Shown: positions 17,338-25,514 of the stretch, piece by piece | How positions within the stretch are numbered: the stretch's first letter is position 1 | How the letters are laid out: each line of letters begins with the position of its first letter | Source of the DNA: DASYPQ01 sp046155895 | GTDB lineage: Bacteria > Planctomycetota > UBA1135 > GCA-002686595 | NCBI GenBank assembly: GCA_046155895.1 | Contig: JBJXFB010000162.1 | Coordinates: 1 to 39,911 of the forward strand | Direction: 5' to 3' | DNA: 39,911 bases | Position numbers and translations under genes: made by a program | The notes under the pieces: model-generated | What the model saw: the letters and a program-made list of their open reading frames with translations, nothing else | Database searches by the model: none | What the model was told of the DNA's origin: nothing

Positions 17338-18945
17338 TTACTGGCTCCCGCGCCGGAAGAGGAAGGCCTCGAATCCGCCGTGCTCGAGGATGGCGAGCAC
17401 CTCGTCGTAACCCTCCCGCGGAGCCAGGCCGGGACGGAAATAGGCGTTGGGGACGATCGCCCAGAGGACGTCGGTGCGCGTCTTCGGCCGCAGCAGTCCG
17501 CCCGTCCGGTCGTAGATGTTGTCGAAGTGAACCGATTGCGGAGCGTACGTGAGCCGCGGCCGGCTCGAGACGCTCCACGCGCGATCGACGTAGCCGAATT
17601 CAGGGACGGCCAGGGCCTGGGCGAGGGGCCAGTTGGCGACGACCAAGAGCCGGTCCCGCTCGAAGCGCTCGAGGTAGCGGGCGACGTCGAGGCCGAGGAG
17701 CAGATCCTGCCGGTACTTCATCGAGCGTTCGAGGAGATGCCCATCCGCGGAGAGCGGACTGGCTTTCGCCGTCGGGGGAGTCGCCCATCCGCTCCCGTGG
17801 TGGTGGTAGAACGCGCCCTCGTGGTTCACCGCGTTCGCCGCAATCGCGAGCGTCACCGCCGCGGGAGCGAGCCACCGCAGGCGCGCCGCGGCGGGCGCCG
17901 CCGCGAGGACGAGGAGGATCACGTGCGGGTAGACCTGGAAAAAGTACCGCGGGAGCGTGTTCTTGTACTGACCGTAGAAGACGACGAACACGAGGAGGTG
18001 CATGGCGCAGGCGAAGTCGAGCGGCCTCGCCTCTCCGCGCCGGGCCCGCCGGAACACCATGAGCCCGCACAGCAGTGCCGCCAGGAAGACGGCTCCGAAC
18101 TCGGGGATCATCCACAGAGCCTGGCGGAAGAACTGGCCGAATCCCTCGAAGAGGCCGACGTGAACCGGCAGGTTCGCGTACGCGCGGGCGATCTGGATTT
18201 CCACCAGGAAGATCCCCAGCAGACCCAGATGCGCGAGGGTCCACGCCTGCACGCCTCGCGGAGATTGCGGCTCGGCGCCCCGACCGGAGAGACCCGTCCA
18301 GCTCGGGCGGAACGCGGCCAGCCCCAGGAAGGATGCATTCGCCGCGACGAGGATCACCCCGCGCGGGATGACGAGAAGGGCGAGAAGCGCAGCGAGGAAG
18401 GCGACGCCGAACTTCCGCCGCACCAGCGCGAGCAGCGAGACGATCGTGCACGCGCACAGCGCCATGTCCATGTTCATCTGCGACGCGAGCGACTGGAAGA
18501 TCGGCGTGCTGACGAGGAGCAGTGTGGCGAGGGAGCCCAAGGGCGCGGGGAGGCGCTCGCGGGCGAGCACGAAGAAGGCCGTGGCCGCGGTGGCGGCGCT
18601 CAAGAGAGCGAAGAGGTGCATCACCAGGAAGACGACCTGCGTCGGAAGATGCAGCGCGTACAGGAGCGCGATCCCCAGCGGGTAGATGCTGTAGGGGTAG
18701 ACGTTCGGGCCGCCCTCGCCGCAGGTCGGCTCCATGGTCACGAGGCGCACGAGATCGAAGTCGTTCCGCGCCAGCCAGTACCCCTGCGGAAACGCTCCGA
18801 CCAGGGCGTCCCAGTAGGGAGGGTCGTAGAGGGAGCGCGCGTGCAAGGCCAGGAGCGCGACGAAGGCCAGGGCGAAGAAGGTCCGAGGCTGGATGCGCGC
18901 TTCGCGGGCACGGAGCGCGGGCAGGAAACCGGTCGTCGCGAACAC
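17338..18945 (-). CDS. Multi-pass membrane protein, GT-C (PMT/ArnT-like) glycosyltransferase fold candidate
   Basis: This 535-residue protein has about ten to twelve hydrophobic segments in the first 380 residues and a soluble C-terminal domain. An early lumenal-type loop, SLYDPPYWDALVGAFPQG (about 39-56), carries acidic residues and aromatics as in the first loop of GT-C glycosyltransferases that use polyprenyl-phosphate sugars. QYKNTLPRYFFQVYPHVILL lies in a later loop. No closer assignment is possible by eye. It starts with GTG and diverges from thrS across about 200 bases; the M6 protease gene follows on the same strand after 73 bases, so the two could be co-transcribed. Confidence 0.6.
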   Translation of the reverse strand: MFATTGFLPALRAREARIQPRTFFALAFVALLALHARSLYDPPYWDALVGAFPQGYWLARNDFDLVRLVTMEPTCGEGGPNVYPYSIYPLGIALLYALHLPTQVVFLVMHLFALLSAATAATAFFVLARERLPAPLGSLATLLLVSTPIFQSLASQMNMDMALCACTIVSLLALVRRKFGVAFLAALLALLVIPRGVILVAANASFLGLAAFRPSWTGLSGRGAEPQSPRGVQAWTLAHLGLLGIFLVEIQIARAYANLPVHVGLFEGFGQFFRQALWMIPEFGAVFLAALLCGLMVFRRARRGEARPLDFACAMHLLVFVVFYGQYKNTLPRYFFQVYPHVILLVLAAAPAAARLRWLAPAAVTLAIAANAVNHEGAFYHHHGSGWATPPTAKASPLSADGHLLERSMKYRQDLLLGLDVARYLERFERDRLLVVANWPLAQALAVPEFGYVDRAWSVSSRPRLTYAPQSVHFDNIYDRTGGLLRPKTRTDVLWAIVPNAYFRPGLAPREGYDEVLAILEHGGFEAFLFRRGSQ

Positions 18946-19064
18946 TGTGGGAGCGGAGATGGGAGGATCCTCGGCTCGCCAGGATAGCGGGCGACCATCA
19001 GCCGGGATCGGCGTCGTCCGGCCCGACCTGGAGCTTGGAGGAATCCACCTCGCTGCGGTACCTT

Positions 19065-19111
19065 CCTCCCGCGTCCCTGCGGGAGGGCGCGACCCGACGG
19101 CGCAGGTCGCG
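19065..19111 (+). promoter_or_regulatory. Two consecutive hairpins in the thrS leader
   Basis: CCTCCCGC (19065-19072) pairs with GCGGGAGG (19079-19086), and CGCGACC (19088-19094) pairs with GGTCGCG (19105-19111). Both lie 35-80 bases before the thrS ATG. Some bacteria regulate thrS through its leader, but neither loop carries a threonine anticodon and there is no T-box motif, so a regulatory role is only possible. The rest of the 200-base gap (18946-19145) shows no clear promoter to me. Confidence 0.25.
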
Positions 19112-19145
19112 ACGCCGGGCCAGTCATCCCGACAGGAGACGAACG

Positions 19146-20915
19146 ATGTCGCAGCTCGAGGCTGCTCCGCAGGTCGCGGAGCCCTTCCCGCTTTCCACCC
19201 TCCGCCACTCGGTCAGCCACTTGATGGCGTCCGCGGTCGCGAAGCACTTCCCCGGGGTGCAGTTCGGCTTCGGTCCCGCGATCGATCACGGCTTCTACTA
19301 CGACTTCGATCTCAAGGAGCCGCTGAGCGACGCCGACCTCCGCAAGATCGAGAAGGAGATGGCGCGCATCGCCAAGCGCTCTCCCAAGCTGGAGTGCCTC
19401 GAGGTCTCGCGCGAGGAGGCTCGCGCTCGCCTCCTGAAGGCCGGCCAGACCTACAAGGTCGAGGCCGTCGATCTGATCCCCGAGGGCGAGAAGATCACCT
19501 TCTACCGCCACGGCGACTGGGAGGACCTCTGCGAAGGCCCGCACGTCGACCGACTCGACCGCAACTTCCACTTCAAGCTCCAGAACGTCGCCGGCGCCTA
19601 CTGGCGCGGCGACGAGAAGCGCCCGATGCTCCAGCGCATCTACGGGACCGCGTTCTGGAGCGAGGAGGCGCTCGCCAAGCACCTGCAGTGGCTCGAGGAC
19701 GTCAAGGAGCGCGACCACCGCAAGCTGGGGGCCGACCTCGACCTCTTCAGCACGCACGGCGAGGTCGGGGGCGGCTTCATCTTCTGGCACCCCAACCTCG
19801 CCGCCCTGCGCCGCGCGATCGAGCAGTTCTGGTGGGACGAGCACACCCGCGCCGGCTACCACGCGGTCTACACGCCGCACGTCGCGCGCGAGACGCTCTT
19901 CGAGGTCTCGGGCCACCTCCAGAACTACGCGGACATGATGTACGCGCCGATGGAGATCGAGGACCAGCCCTACCGGGTGAAGCCCATGAACTGCCCGGGG
20001 CACATCCTCATCTACAAGAGCCGCGGGCGGTCCTACCGCGAGCTCCCGCTGCGCTGGGCCGAGCTCGGCACCGTCTACCGCTACGAGCGCTCGGGCGTCC
20101 TCCACGGCATGCTGCGCGTGCGCGGCTTCACGCAGGACGACGCGCACATCTTCTGCACGCCCGAGCAGCTCGCGAGCGAGATCGCGGGCGTGTGCGCGCT
20201 CGTCCACAAGTTCCTCTCGACCTTCGGCTTCGAGTACACCGCCTACCTCGCCACGCGCCCGAAGGAGAAGTCGATCGGCGAGGCGGACGTGTGGGAGATG
20301 GCGACGGCCGCGCTCCAGGAAGCCGCGTCGAAGTCGAAGCTGCCGCTCGAGCTCGACGAGGGCGGCGGGGCGTTCTACGGCCCGAAGATCGACTTCAAGG
20401 TGCGCGACGCGCTCGGCCGCGAGTGGCAGAACTCGACGATCCAGTGCGACTTCAACCTCCCCGAGCGCTTCGACCTGCACTTCACCGACGCCGACGGGAA
20501 GATGAAGCGGCCGATCATGGTGCACCGGGCGATCCTCGGCAGCATGGAGCGCTTCGTCGGCACCCTGATCGAGCACTTCGGCGGCCGGTTCCCGTTCTGG
20601 TGCGCGCCCGTGCAGGTGGCGCTCATCCCGATCCGGGAGGAGCACGCCGAATACTGCCGCGGCCTCGAGCAGAAGCTCCAGGCGGAGCTCTTCCGCGTCC
20701 AGGCCATGCTCGATCCCGGGCACATGAAGAACAAGATCAAGCAGTCGGAGCACGACAAGATCCCGTTCATGCTGATCGCCGGCGACCGCGAGGCGGCGGA
20801 GGGCACGGTCACGCTGCGCCGCCGCCACGTGAAGGAGCAGGAGACCGTGCCGTTCGAGCAGTTCCTGGGGCTCGCCCGACGGCTCCGCGACGAACGCTCC
20901 CTCGACCTCGCGTGA
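19146..20915 (+). CDS. thrS: Threonyl-tRNA synthetase lacking the N-terminal TGS domain
   Basis: This class II synthetase charges tRNA-Thr. In 589 residues it has the N2 editing domain from residue about 20 (RHSVSHLMASAVAKHF, zinc-type HxxxH at 21-25, and DWEDLCEGPHV), the catalytic core with MNCPGHILIYKSRGRSYREL, motif 2 YRYERSGVLHGMLRVRGFTQ, QDDAHIFC, motif 3 HRAILGSMERFVG, and the C-terminal anticodon-binding domain (QVALIPI...). The roughly 60-residue TGS domain of the E. coli enzyme is absent; the frame upstream of ATG 19146 does not encode it. AGGAG about eight bases upstream supports the start. The stop overlaps the macrodomain start (GTGA). Confidence 0.96.
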   Translation: MSQLEAAPQVAEPFPLSTLRHSVSHLMASAVAKHFPGVQFGFGPAIDHGFYYDFDLKEPLSDADLRKIEKEMARIAKRSPKLECLEVSREEARARLLKAGQTYKVEAVDLIPEGEKITFYRHGDWEDLCEGPHVDRLDRNFHFKLQNVAGAYWRGDEKRPMLQRIYGTAFWSEEALAKHLQWLEDVKERDHRKLGADLDLFSTHGEVGGGFIFWHPNLAALRRAIEQFWWDEHTRAGYHAVYTPHVARETLFEVSGHLQNYADMMYAPMEIEDQPYRVKPMNCPGHILIYKSRGRSYRELPLRWAELGTVYRYERSGVLHGMLRVRGFTQDDAHIFCTPEQLASEIAGVCALVHKFLSTFGFEYTAYLATRPKEKSIGEADVWEMATAALQEAASKSKLPLELDEGGGAFYGPKIDFKVRDALGREWQNSTIQCDFNLPERFDLHFTDADGKMKRPIMVHRAILGSMERFVGTLIEHFGGRFPFWCAPVQVALIPIREEHAEYCRGLEQKLQAELFRVQAMLDPGHMKNKIKQSEHDKIPFMLIAGDREAAEGTVTLRRRHVKEQETVPFEQFLGLARRLRDERSLDLA

Positions 20916-21466
20916 ACGGAGGCGTCGTCCCCGGCTCGGCGCTCGCGCGCATCGAGTGCGCGATCGGCGACCTGACGCTCGAGCGCGTCGACGCGATCGT
21001 CAACGCGGCGAACTCGACGCTGCGCGGAGGCGGCGGCGTCGACGGGGCGATCCACCGCGCGGCGGGGCCGGGCCTGCTCGAGGAGTGCGAGCGGCTGCAT
21101 CCGATGGGCTGCGCGACCGGGGACGCCCGGATCACTTCGGGCCATCGCTTGCCGGCGAAATGGGTGATCCACGCGGTCGGTCCCGTGTACCGCGGCGGGC
21201 GCAACGGCGAGGCGGAAGCGCTCGCGGGAGCGCATCTGCGCGCGCTCGAGCTCGCCGACGAGCGCGGCCTCGCGACGATCTCGTTCCCCGCCATCTCGTG
21301 CGGGGCCTACGGCTACCCCTGGCCCGAGGCGGCGGAGGTGGCTCTCGCGTCCGTCGCCTCCGAGCTGGCCGAGCGGCCGGGTCTCGCGCGCATCCGCTTC
21401 GTGCTGTTCTCGCGCGAGATCCACAGCGTGTTCGAGGAAACGCTCGCCCGGCTCGCCCGAGGTTGA
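20912..21466 (+). CDS. Macrodomain protein, likely O-acetyl-ADP-ribose deacetylase / mono-ADP-ribosyl hydrolase
   Basis: A 184-residue stand-alone MacroD-type domain. It shows VDAIVNAANSTLRGGGGVDG, GCATGDARIT, WVIHAVGPVYRGG and ISFPAISCGAYGYPW, which form the ADP-ribose pocket. The family removes acetyl from O-acetyl-ADP-ribose or ADP-ribose from acidic residues. The GTG start at 20912 overlaps the thrS stop in GTGA, so translation is probably coupled to thrS; the coupling's meaning is unknown. ADP-ribosylation reversal near translation enzymes is plausible but unproven. Confidence 0.88.
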   Translation: MNGGVVPGSALARIECAIGDLTLERVDAIVNAANSTLRGGGGVDGAIHRAAGPGLLEECERLHPMGCATGDARITSGHRLPAKWVIHAVGPVYRGGRNGEAEALAGAHLRALELADERGLATISFPAISCGAYGYPWPEAAEVALASVASELAERPGLARIRFVLFSREIHSVFEETLARLARG

Positions 21467-21520
21467 AATGCGGCCAAAAAGGTCGCGTACTGCGCGCCTC
21501 GTTCCCGGAGGACCCTGCCC

Positions 21521-22429
21521 ATGGACTTCAACCAGGCCTACGACCCCTTCCGCGCACTCCAGACTTCCTGGCGGGCGCTCAAGAAGGCTCCGCTGCCGCT
21601 GATGATCGGCGGAGCCGTCCTGATCATCACGAACGGCGGCGGGGGCGGGGGCGGGAATTTCGGGAGCTCCTTCGACGGGAGGGAGGAAGTCGACTGGGAC
21701 GTGCTCGGCCCGCTGCTCGTCGGCTTCGTCGGGCTGTTCTGCTGCCTGGGGATCGTGTTCTTCGTGATCTCGTCGTGGGTGCGGATCGGTTTCGCCAATG
21801 CCGTGGAGGAAGTGCTCCGCACGGGCGAGGCCGACGTCGGGAAGGTCTTCGACGGCCGGGGCCGGCTCGGCTCGATGATCCTCGCGCGGCTCCTCGCCGG
21901 CGTGATCGTGATCGCGTCGCTCTTGCCCTACGGGATCGTGATCCTGATCGCGGCCTTGGCGACCGAGGGCTTCGGGCGGAACGAGGAGCTCGGGGTCGGG
22001 ATCGTGCTGGCCGGGCTCGTTCCCTGCCTGCCGATCATCCTCTACGTGGGCCTCGGGGTCGCGCTCTCGGATCAAGCGGTCGCGCTCGAGGGTCTCGGGC
22101 CCGTCGATTCGGTGCGCCGGTCCTGGTCCCTCGTGAAGGGCCATCGCTGGATGCTCCTCTGGTATTCGATCGTCACCGGCTTCTTCGCCATGCTGGGCAT
22201 CTGCGCCTGCTGCATCGGCGTCTTCCTCACGGGGACGATGACGGAGATCGCCAAGAGCGAGAGCTTCCTGGCCTACACGCGCGGCCAGGAGCGCGACGGC
22301 TGGTGGATCACGACCGGGAGCGCGCCCGCGCGCGCGGAGCCGGGGTGGGGGTCCCCCACGGAGCTCCCCACCAAGCCGGTCGGTTGGGGAGCGCCCCCGC
22401 CTCCTCCGCCGCCCCCTCCTCCGAGCTGA
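21521..22429 (+). CDS. Multi-pass membrane protein of unknown function with polyproline tail
   Basis: The 302-residue protein has a short amphipathic N-terminus (DFNQAYDPFRALQTSWRALK), five to six membrane segments, a Gly-run loop (TNGGGGGGGNFG) and a cytosolic-type C-terminus ending in ten prolines. The layout, with a VDSVRRSWSLVKGHRW segment before the final helices, resembles DUF975/DUF4013-type or glycerophosphodiesterase-membrane-domain proteins, which form no characterised enzyme. GGAGG nine bases before ATG 21521 supports the start. It follows the macrodomain gene by 54 bases and may belong to the same transcript. Confidence 0.7.
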   Translation: MDFNQAYDPFRALQTSWRALKKAPLPLMIGGAVLIITNGGGGGGGNFGSSFDGREEVDWDVLGPLLVGFVGLFCCLGIVFFVISSWVRIGFANAVEEVLRTGEADVGKVFDGRGRLGSMILARLLAGVIVIASLLPYGIVILIAALATEGFGRNEELGVGIVLAGLVPCLPIILYVGLGVALSDQAVALEGLGPVDSVRRSWSLVKGHRWMLLWYSIVTGFFAMLGICACCIGVFLTGTMTEIAKSESFLAYTRGQERDGWWITTGSAPARAEPGWGSPTELPTKPVGWGAPPPPPPPPPPS

Positions 22430-22527
22430 TTCTTCGGGGTATCCACGCCGCGGCCGAGTGCTACTGTCCGGCCGATTCACGGCGCCTGCGGCGCGGCAGG
22501 GCGCTTCCGACCCCGGAGAGGAACTCG

Positions 22528-24537
22528 ATGTCCAACCTGAGAACGTTCGTGTCCCTGGCGCTCGTGTCCCTGGCCGCGTCCTGCTCCGACGGAGTCAGCG
22601 GAGAGGAGGCCGGCCAGCTTGCGGGCTCGAGCGGGAACCTCTTCATCGGGGTCAACACGAACACCGGCGGAACGACGGTGCGGTCGGCGACGGGGCTCGG
22701 GGGTTTTCTGCCGGTCGCGATAGCCTTCGATGCGGGCACGAACACACTCTTTGCCGTGGACGGATGGTCGGGCCGGATCCTCACGATCGACACGACCACG
22801 GGCGAGATCACCGCGAGCTCGGCCATCGCTTCGACGGGCCTCACGAGCCTCGCCTTCGATCCGAACACGAACACTCTCTACGGCACGAATCAGTCCGGGA
22901 TCAGCCAGCTCGTGGTCGTCGATCCGGCGACCGGGAACGCGACGCCGATCGGCGCGCTCGGGAATCCGTTCGTGTGGGGGTTGGCCTTCGATCCGAACAC
23001 GAACACGCTCTTCGCCTCGGACAGCGGGACGGCGGAGCTCGTCACCCTGAACACCAGCACGGGCGCGGCGACCGTCGTCGGATCCACCGGAACACTGGGG
23101 CTGGAGGGAATGACCTTCGACCCGAACACGAACAGGCTCCTCGGATCGGACGTCGCGACGGGCGATCTGGTCGAGATCGACCCCACGACCGCCGCGGTGA
23201 CGCCCATCGGCTCCCTCGGCGTGCCCATCGTGAGGGATCTGGCCTTCGATCCGCTCACGAACACGCTGTTCGGCGTCGGAGCGGCGCTCTCCGAGATCGA
23301 CACGACGACGGGGGCCGCGTCCGTGATCGCTTACCCCGGGTTCCTCAGCGTCCAGGGCCTGGCCTTCGACGCGGAAACGGACACGCTGTACGGCGTCGAC
23401 ACGCTCGCCGACTTGCTGATCACGATCGACACGACGACGGGGGAAGGAACGGCGGTCGGAGATCTTGGCTTCGACGACGTCCAGGGCCTCGCCTACGATC
23501 CCAACACCGACACGCTCTACGGCTCGGACGAGGACACGGGCCAGCTGATCACGATCGACACCGCGACGGGCGCGGGGACCGCCGTGGGTCTCCTCGGATT
23601 CCCGGCCGTGCGCGGTCTCGGCTTCGACTCGAACACGAGCACGCTCTACGGCGTGGACGCGAGCGGCTTTGGGCAGCTGATCACCATCGACACGACGACC
23701 GGCGCGGGAGCCGCCGTCGGAGCCATCGGTGTCGGCAACGTCCACGGCCTGGATTTCGATCCGGACACGAGCACGCTCTTCGGCTCGGTGATCGGCGGCT
23801 TTCGCGAGTTGATCACGATCGACACGGCGACGGGAACGGGCACTTCCGTCGGGACGCTGGGATTCTCGGCGGTCAACGGCCTGGCGGTCGACCCGAACAC
23901 GGACACGCTCTTCGGGTCGAACGAGTCGGCGCTCGTGATCATCGACACGGCGACGGCCACGGGACCGGCCGTCGGCGTGATCGGCTTCCATGGCGTCTTC
24001 GCGCTGACCGTCGATCCGGCCACGGACACGATCTACGGCTGGGACTACTTCAGCGCGAGATTGATCACCCTCGATCCCAGGACCGGCGCGGGGACCGCGA
24101 TCGGAAGCGACTTCGGGCAGACGATCAGCGCGCTGGCCTTCGATCCGAACACGGGCACGCTCTACGGATCGGACAACTCGTCGGACACGCTCTACACGAT
24201 CGACACCATTTCGGGCGCGGAGACGGCCGTTGGCGCGCTCGGCTTCAGCCTGGTCGAGGGTCTCGCCTTCGATCCCGACACGGACACCCTGTACGGATCC
24301 GACATCGCGACCGACCAGCTCATCACGATCGACACGACCACCGGCGCGGGGACTGCCGTCGGGCCGCTCGGATTCGACGACGTCGAGGGCCTGGGCTTCG
24401 ACACGTTCACGAACACGCTCCTGGGCACGGACGCCGCGACGCGTCAGCTGATCCGGATCGACACCGCGACCGGCGCGGGGACCGTGATCGGCAGCACGGG
24501 CTTCCCGATCTACGGCCTCGGGGAGCGGTTCGAGTAG
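22528..24537 (+). CDS. Secreted or lipoprotein-like protein of 14 propeller-type repeats
   Basis: This 669-residue protein has a signal sequence ending LVSLAASC (lipobox-like, although -3 is Ala) and then 14 repeats of about 40-45 residues. A typical unit is GLAYDPNTDTLYGSD followed by GQLITIDTATGAGTAVG and a short linker. Each unit reads as a four-strand blade of the YncE/DUF4394 kind; 14 units would suit two seven-bladed propellers. An extra half unit at the N-terminus (LFIGVNTNTGG) and a C-terminal YGLGERF could close the ring. GGAGAGG six bases upstream fixes ATG 22528. It probably binds ligands or proteins outside the cytoplasm; no active site is visible. The 3' end overlaps the convergent oleD by 28 bases. 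Confidence 0.85.
   Translation: MSNLRTFVSLALVSLAASCSDGVSGEEAGQLAGSSGNLFIGVNTNTGGTTVRSATGLGGFLPVAIAFDAGTNTLFAVDGWSGRILTIDTTTGEITASSAIASTGLTSLAFDPNTNTLYGTNQSGISQLVVVDPATGNATPIGALGNPFVWGLAFDPNTNTLFASDSGTAELVTLNTSTGAATVVGSTGTLGLEGMTFDPNTNRLLGSDVATGDLVEIDPTTAAVTPIGSLGVPIVRDLAFDPLTNTLFGVGAALSEIDTTTGAASVIAYPGFLSVQGLAFDAETDTLYGVDTLADLLITIDTTTGEGTAVGDLGFDDVQGLAYDPNTDTLYGSDEDTGQLITIDTATGAGTAVGLLGFPAVRGLGFDSNTSTLYGVDASGFGQLITIDTTTGAGAAVGAIGVGNVHGLDFDPDTSTLFGSVIGGFRELITIDTATGTGTSVGTLGFSAVNGLAVDPNTDTLFGSNESALVIIDTATATGPAVGVIGFHGVFALTVDPATDTIYGWDYFSARLITLDPRTGAGTAIGSDFGQTISALAFDPNTGTLYGSDNSSDTLYTIDTISGAETAVGALGFSLVEGLAFDPDTDTLYGSDIATDQLITIDTTTGAGTAVGPLGFDDVEGLGFDTFTNTLLGTDAATRQLIRIDTATGAGTVIGSTGFPIYGLGERFE
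22660..24510 (+). repeat. Coding tandem repeat, 14 units of about 120-135 bases
   Basis: The repeated protein unit is visible at DNA level as recurring segments such as the one encoding FDPNTNTLYG and the one encoding ITIDTTTGAGTAVG. Units differ in sequence by many substitutions and vary by a few codons, so they are old duplications rather than a recent expansion. Units 6-9 and 12-14 are the most alike. Confidence 0.8.
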
Positions 24538-25514
24538 CTGGTGACGAGGGACTCTGTCGCCACGGGCATCGACACGCGTTCCCGGTAGCCGAAATCGCGC
24601 TCCGCCGGACGCAGGTCGTAGCTGTGCGAGCGCGCGAGCTCGAGAGCGAGGAAGCGGGTCATCCGGGGTTCGCCGGTGCGTCGGGTCAGCCTCCACCATG
24701 CCTCGAGCGCGGCTCCCGCGGTGTACGCGACACCCAGCGGCACGCGCCGCGTCGGGCGCGGGGCGCCGAGACGCTCGAGGACGTCGCCGATCCACTTCCA
24801 GAGCGCCACGGGCTCCTTCTGTGCGATGAAGTAGGCCTTTCCGGCGTGCGGCGCGCGCGCTTCGAGGCGATCGGCGGCGGCGAGGTGCGCCTCGACGGCA
24901 TTCTCGACCCACGTCAGGGACACTTCGTTCCTCCCGTCGCCGACGATCGCGAGCTTCCCGGCCTTCGCGCGCGCGACGAGGCGCGGGAGGAGGTGCGGGT
25001 CGTCGGGACCGACGATCAAGTGCGGGCGCAGCGCGACCGTCGCGAGGCCGTCCTTGCCGTTCGCGGCGAGGACGAGCTTCTCCGCCTCCATCTTCGTGCG
25101 CGGGTACTCGGCCAGGAACCGCGTCGCGTAGGGGAGGTCGTTCCCCGCCATGCGGTGGTCACCCCCGTCGAAGCACACGCTCGGGCTGCTCGTGAAGACG
25201 AGGCGCTTCACGCCCGCGATACGGCAGGCTTCGAGAACGCTCTCCGTGCCCTCGACGTTCGTCCTCCAGTATTCGCCCGCGTCGCCCCAGATCCCGGCCT
25301 TCGCCGCGACGTGGAAGACGACCTCCGCGCCAGCGCACGCGCGCGCGAGCGCATCGCGGTCGACGAGATCGCCCTCCGCGCACGCGACGCCGCGCGCCTC
25401 GAGCTCGGGGTAGCGGCCGCGCGAGTACGAGACCACCTCGTCGCCACGCTCGCGCAGCGCCTTCACGAGGTGGCGCCCGAGGAATCCGCCGCCGCCCGTG
25501 ACGAGGGCCTTCAC
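24510..25514 (-). CDS. oleD: OleD: NADPH-dependent 2-alkyl-3-ketoacid reductase (olefin biosynthesis)
   Basis: OleD reduces the 2-alkyl-3-keto acid made by OleA to the 2-alkyl-3-hydroxy acid, with NADPH. This 334-residue member of the extended SDR (3β-HSD-like) family shows the nucleotide loop TGGGGFLG (6-13), FHVAAKAGIWG (about 67), SSPSVCFDGGDH and the catalytic YPRTK (Tyr137, Lys141), a combination typical of OleD. It begins at GTG 25514, overlapping the oleC stop (GTGA), so oleC and oleD are coupled. The reading frame ends 28 bases inside the convergent repeat-protein gene. A generic sterol-dehydrogenase-like role is less likely given oleA, oleB and oleC nearby. Confidence 0.9.
   Translation of the reverse strand: MKALVTGGGGFLGRHLVKALRERGDEVVSYSRGRYPELEARGVACAEGDLVDRDALARACAGAEVVFHVAAKAGIWGDAGEYWRTNVEGTESVLEACRIAGVKRLVFTSSPSVCFDGGDHRMAGNDLPYATRFLAEYPRTKMEAEKLVLAANGKDGLATVALRPHLIVGPDDPHLLPRLVARAKAGKLAIVGDGRNEVSLTWVENAVEAHLAAADRLEARAPHAGKAYFIAQKEPVALWKWIGDVLERLGAPRPTRRVPLGVAYTAGAALEAWWRLTRRTGEPRMTRFLALELARSHSYDLRPAERDFGYRERVSMPVATESLVTSYSNRSPRP

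Noticed and set aside
13989..17552. Long + strand open frame (1187 codons) opposite the M6 protease
   Set aside because: Its composition is almost only Arg, Ala, Gly, Asp and Val with no motif; the opposite strand has a signal peptide and HELGH.
18946..19145. T-box or tRNA-mimic control in the thrS leader
   Set aside because: No T-box motif and no threonine anticodon in either hairpin loop; only simple hairpins remain.
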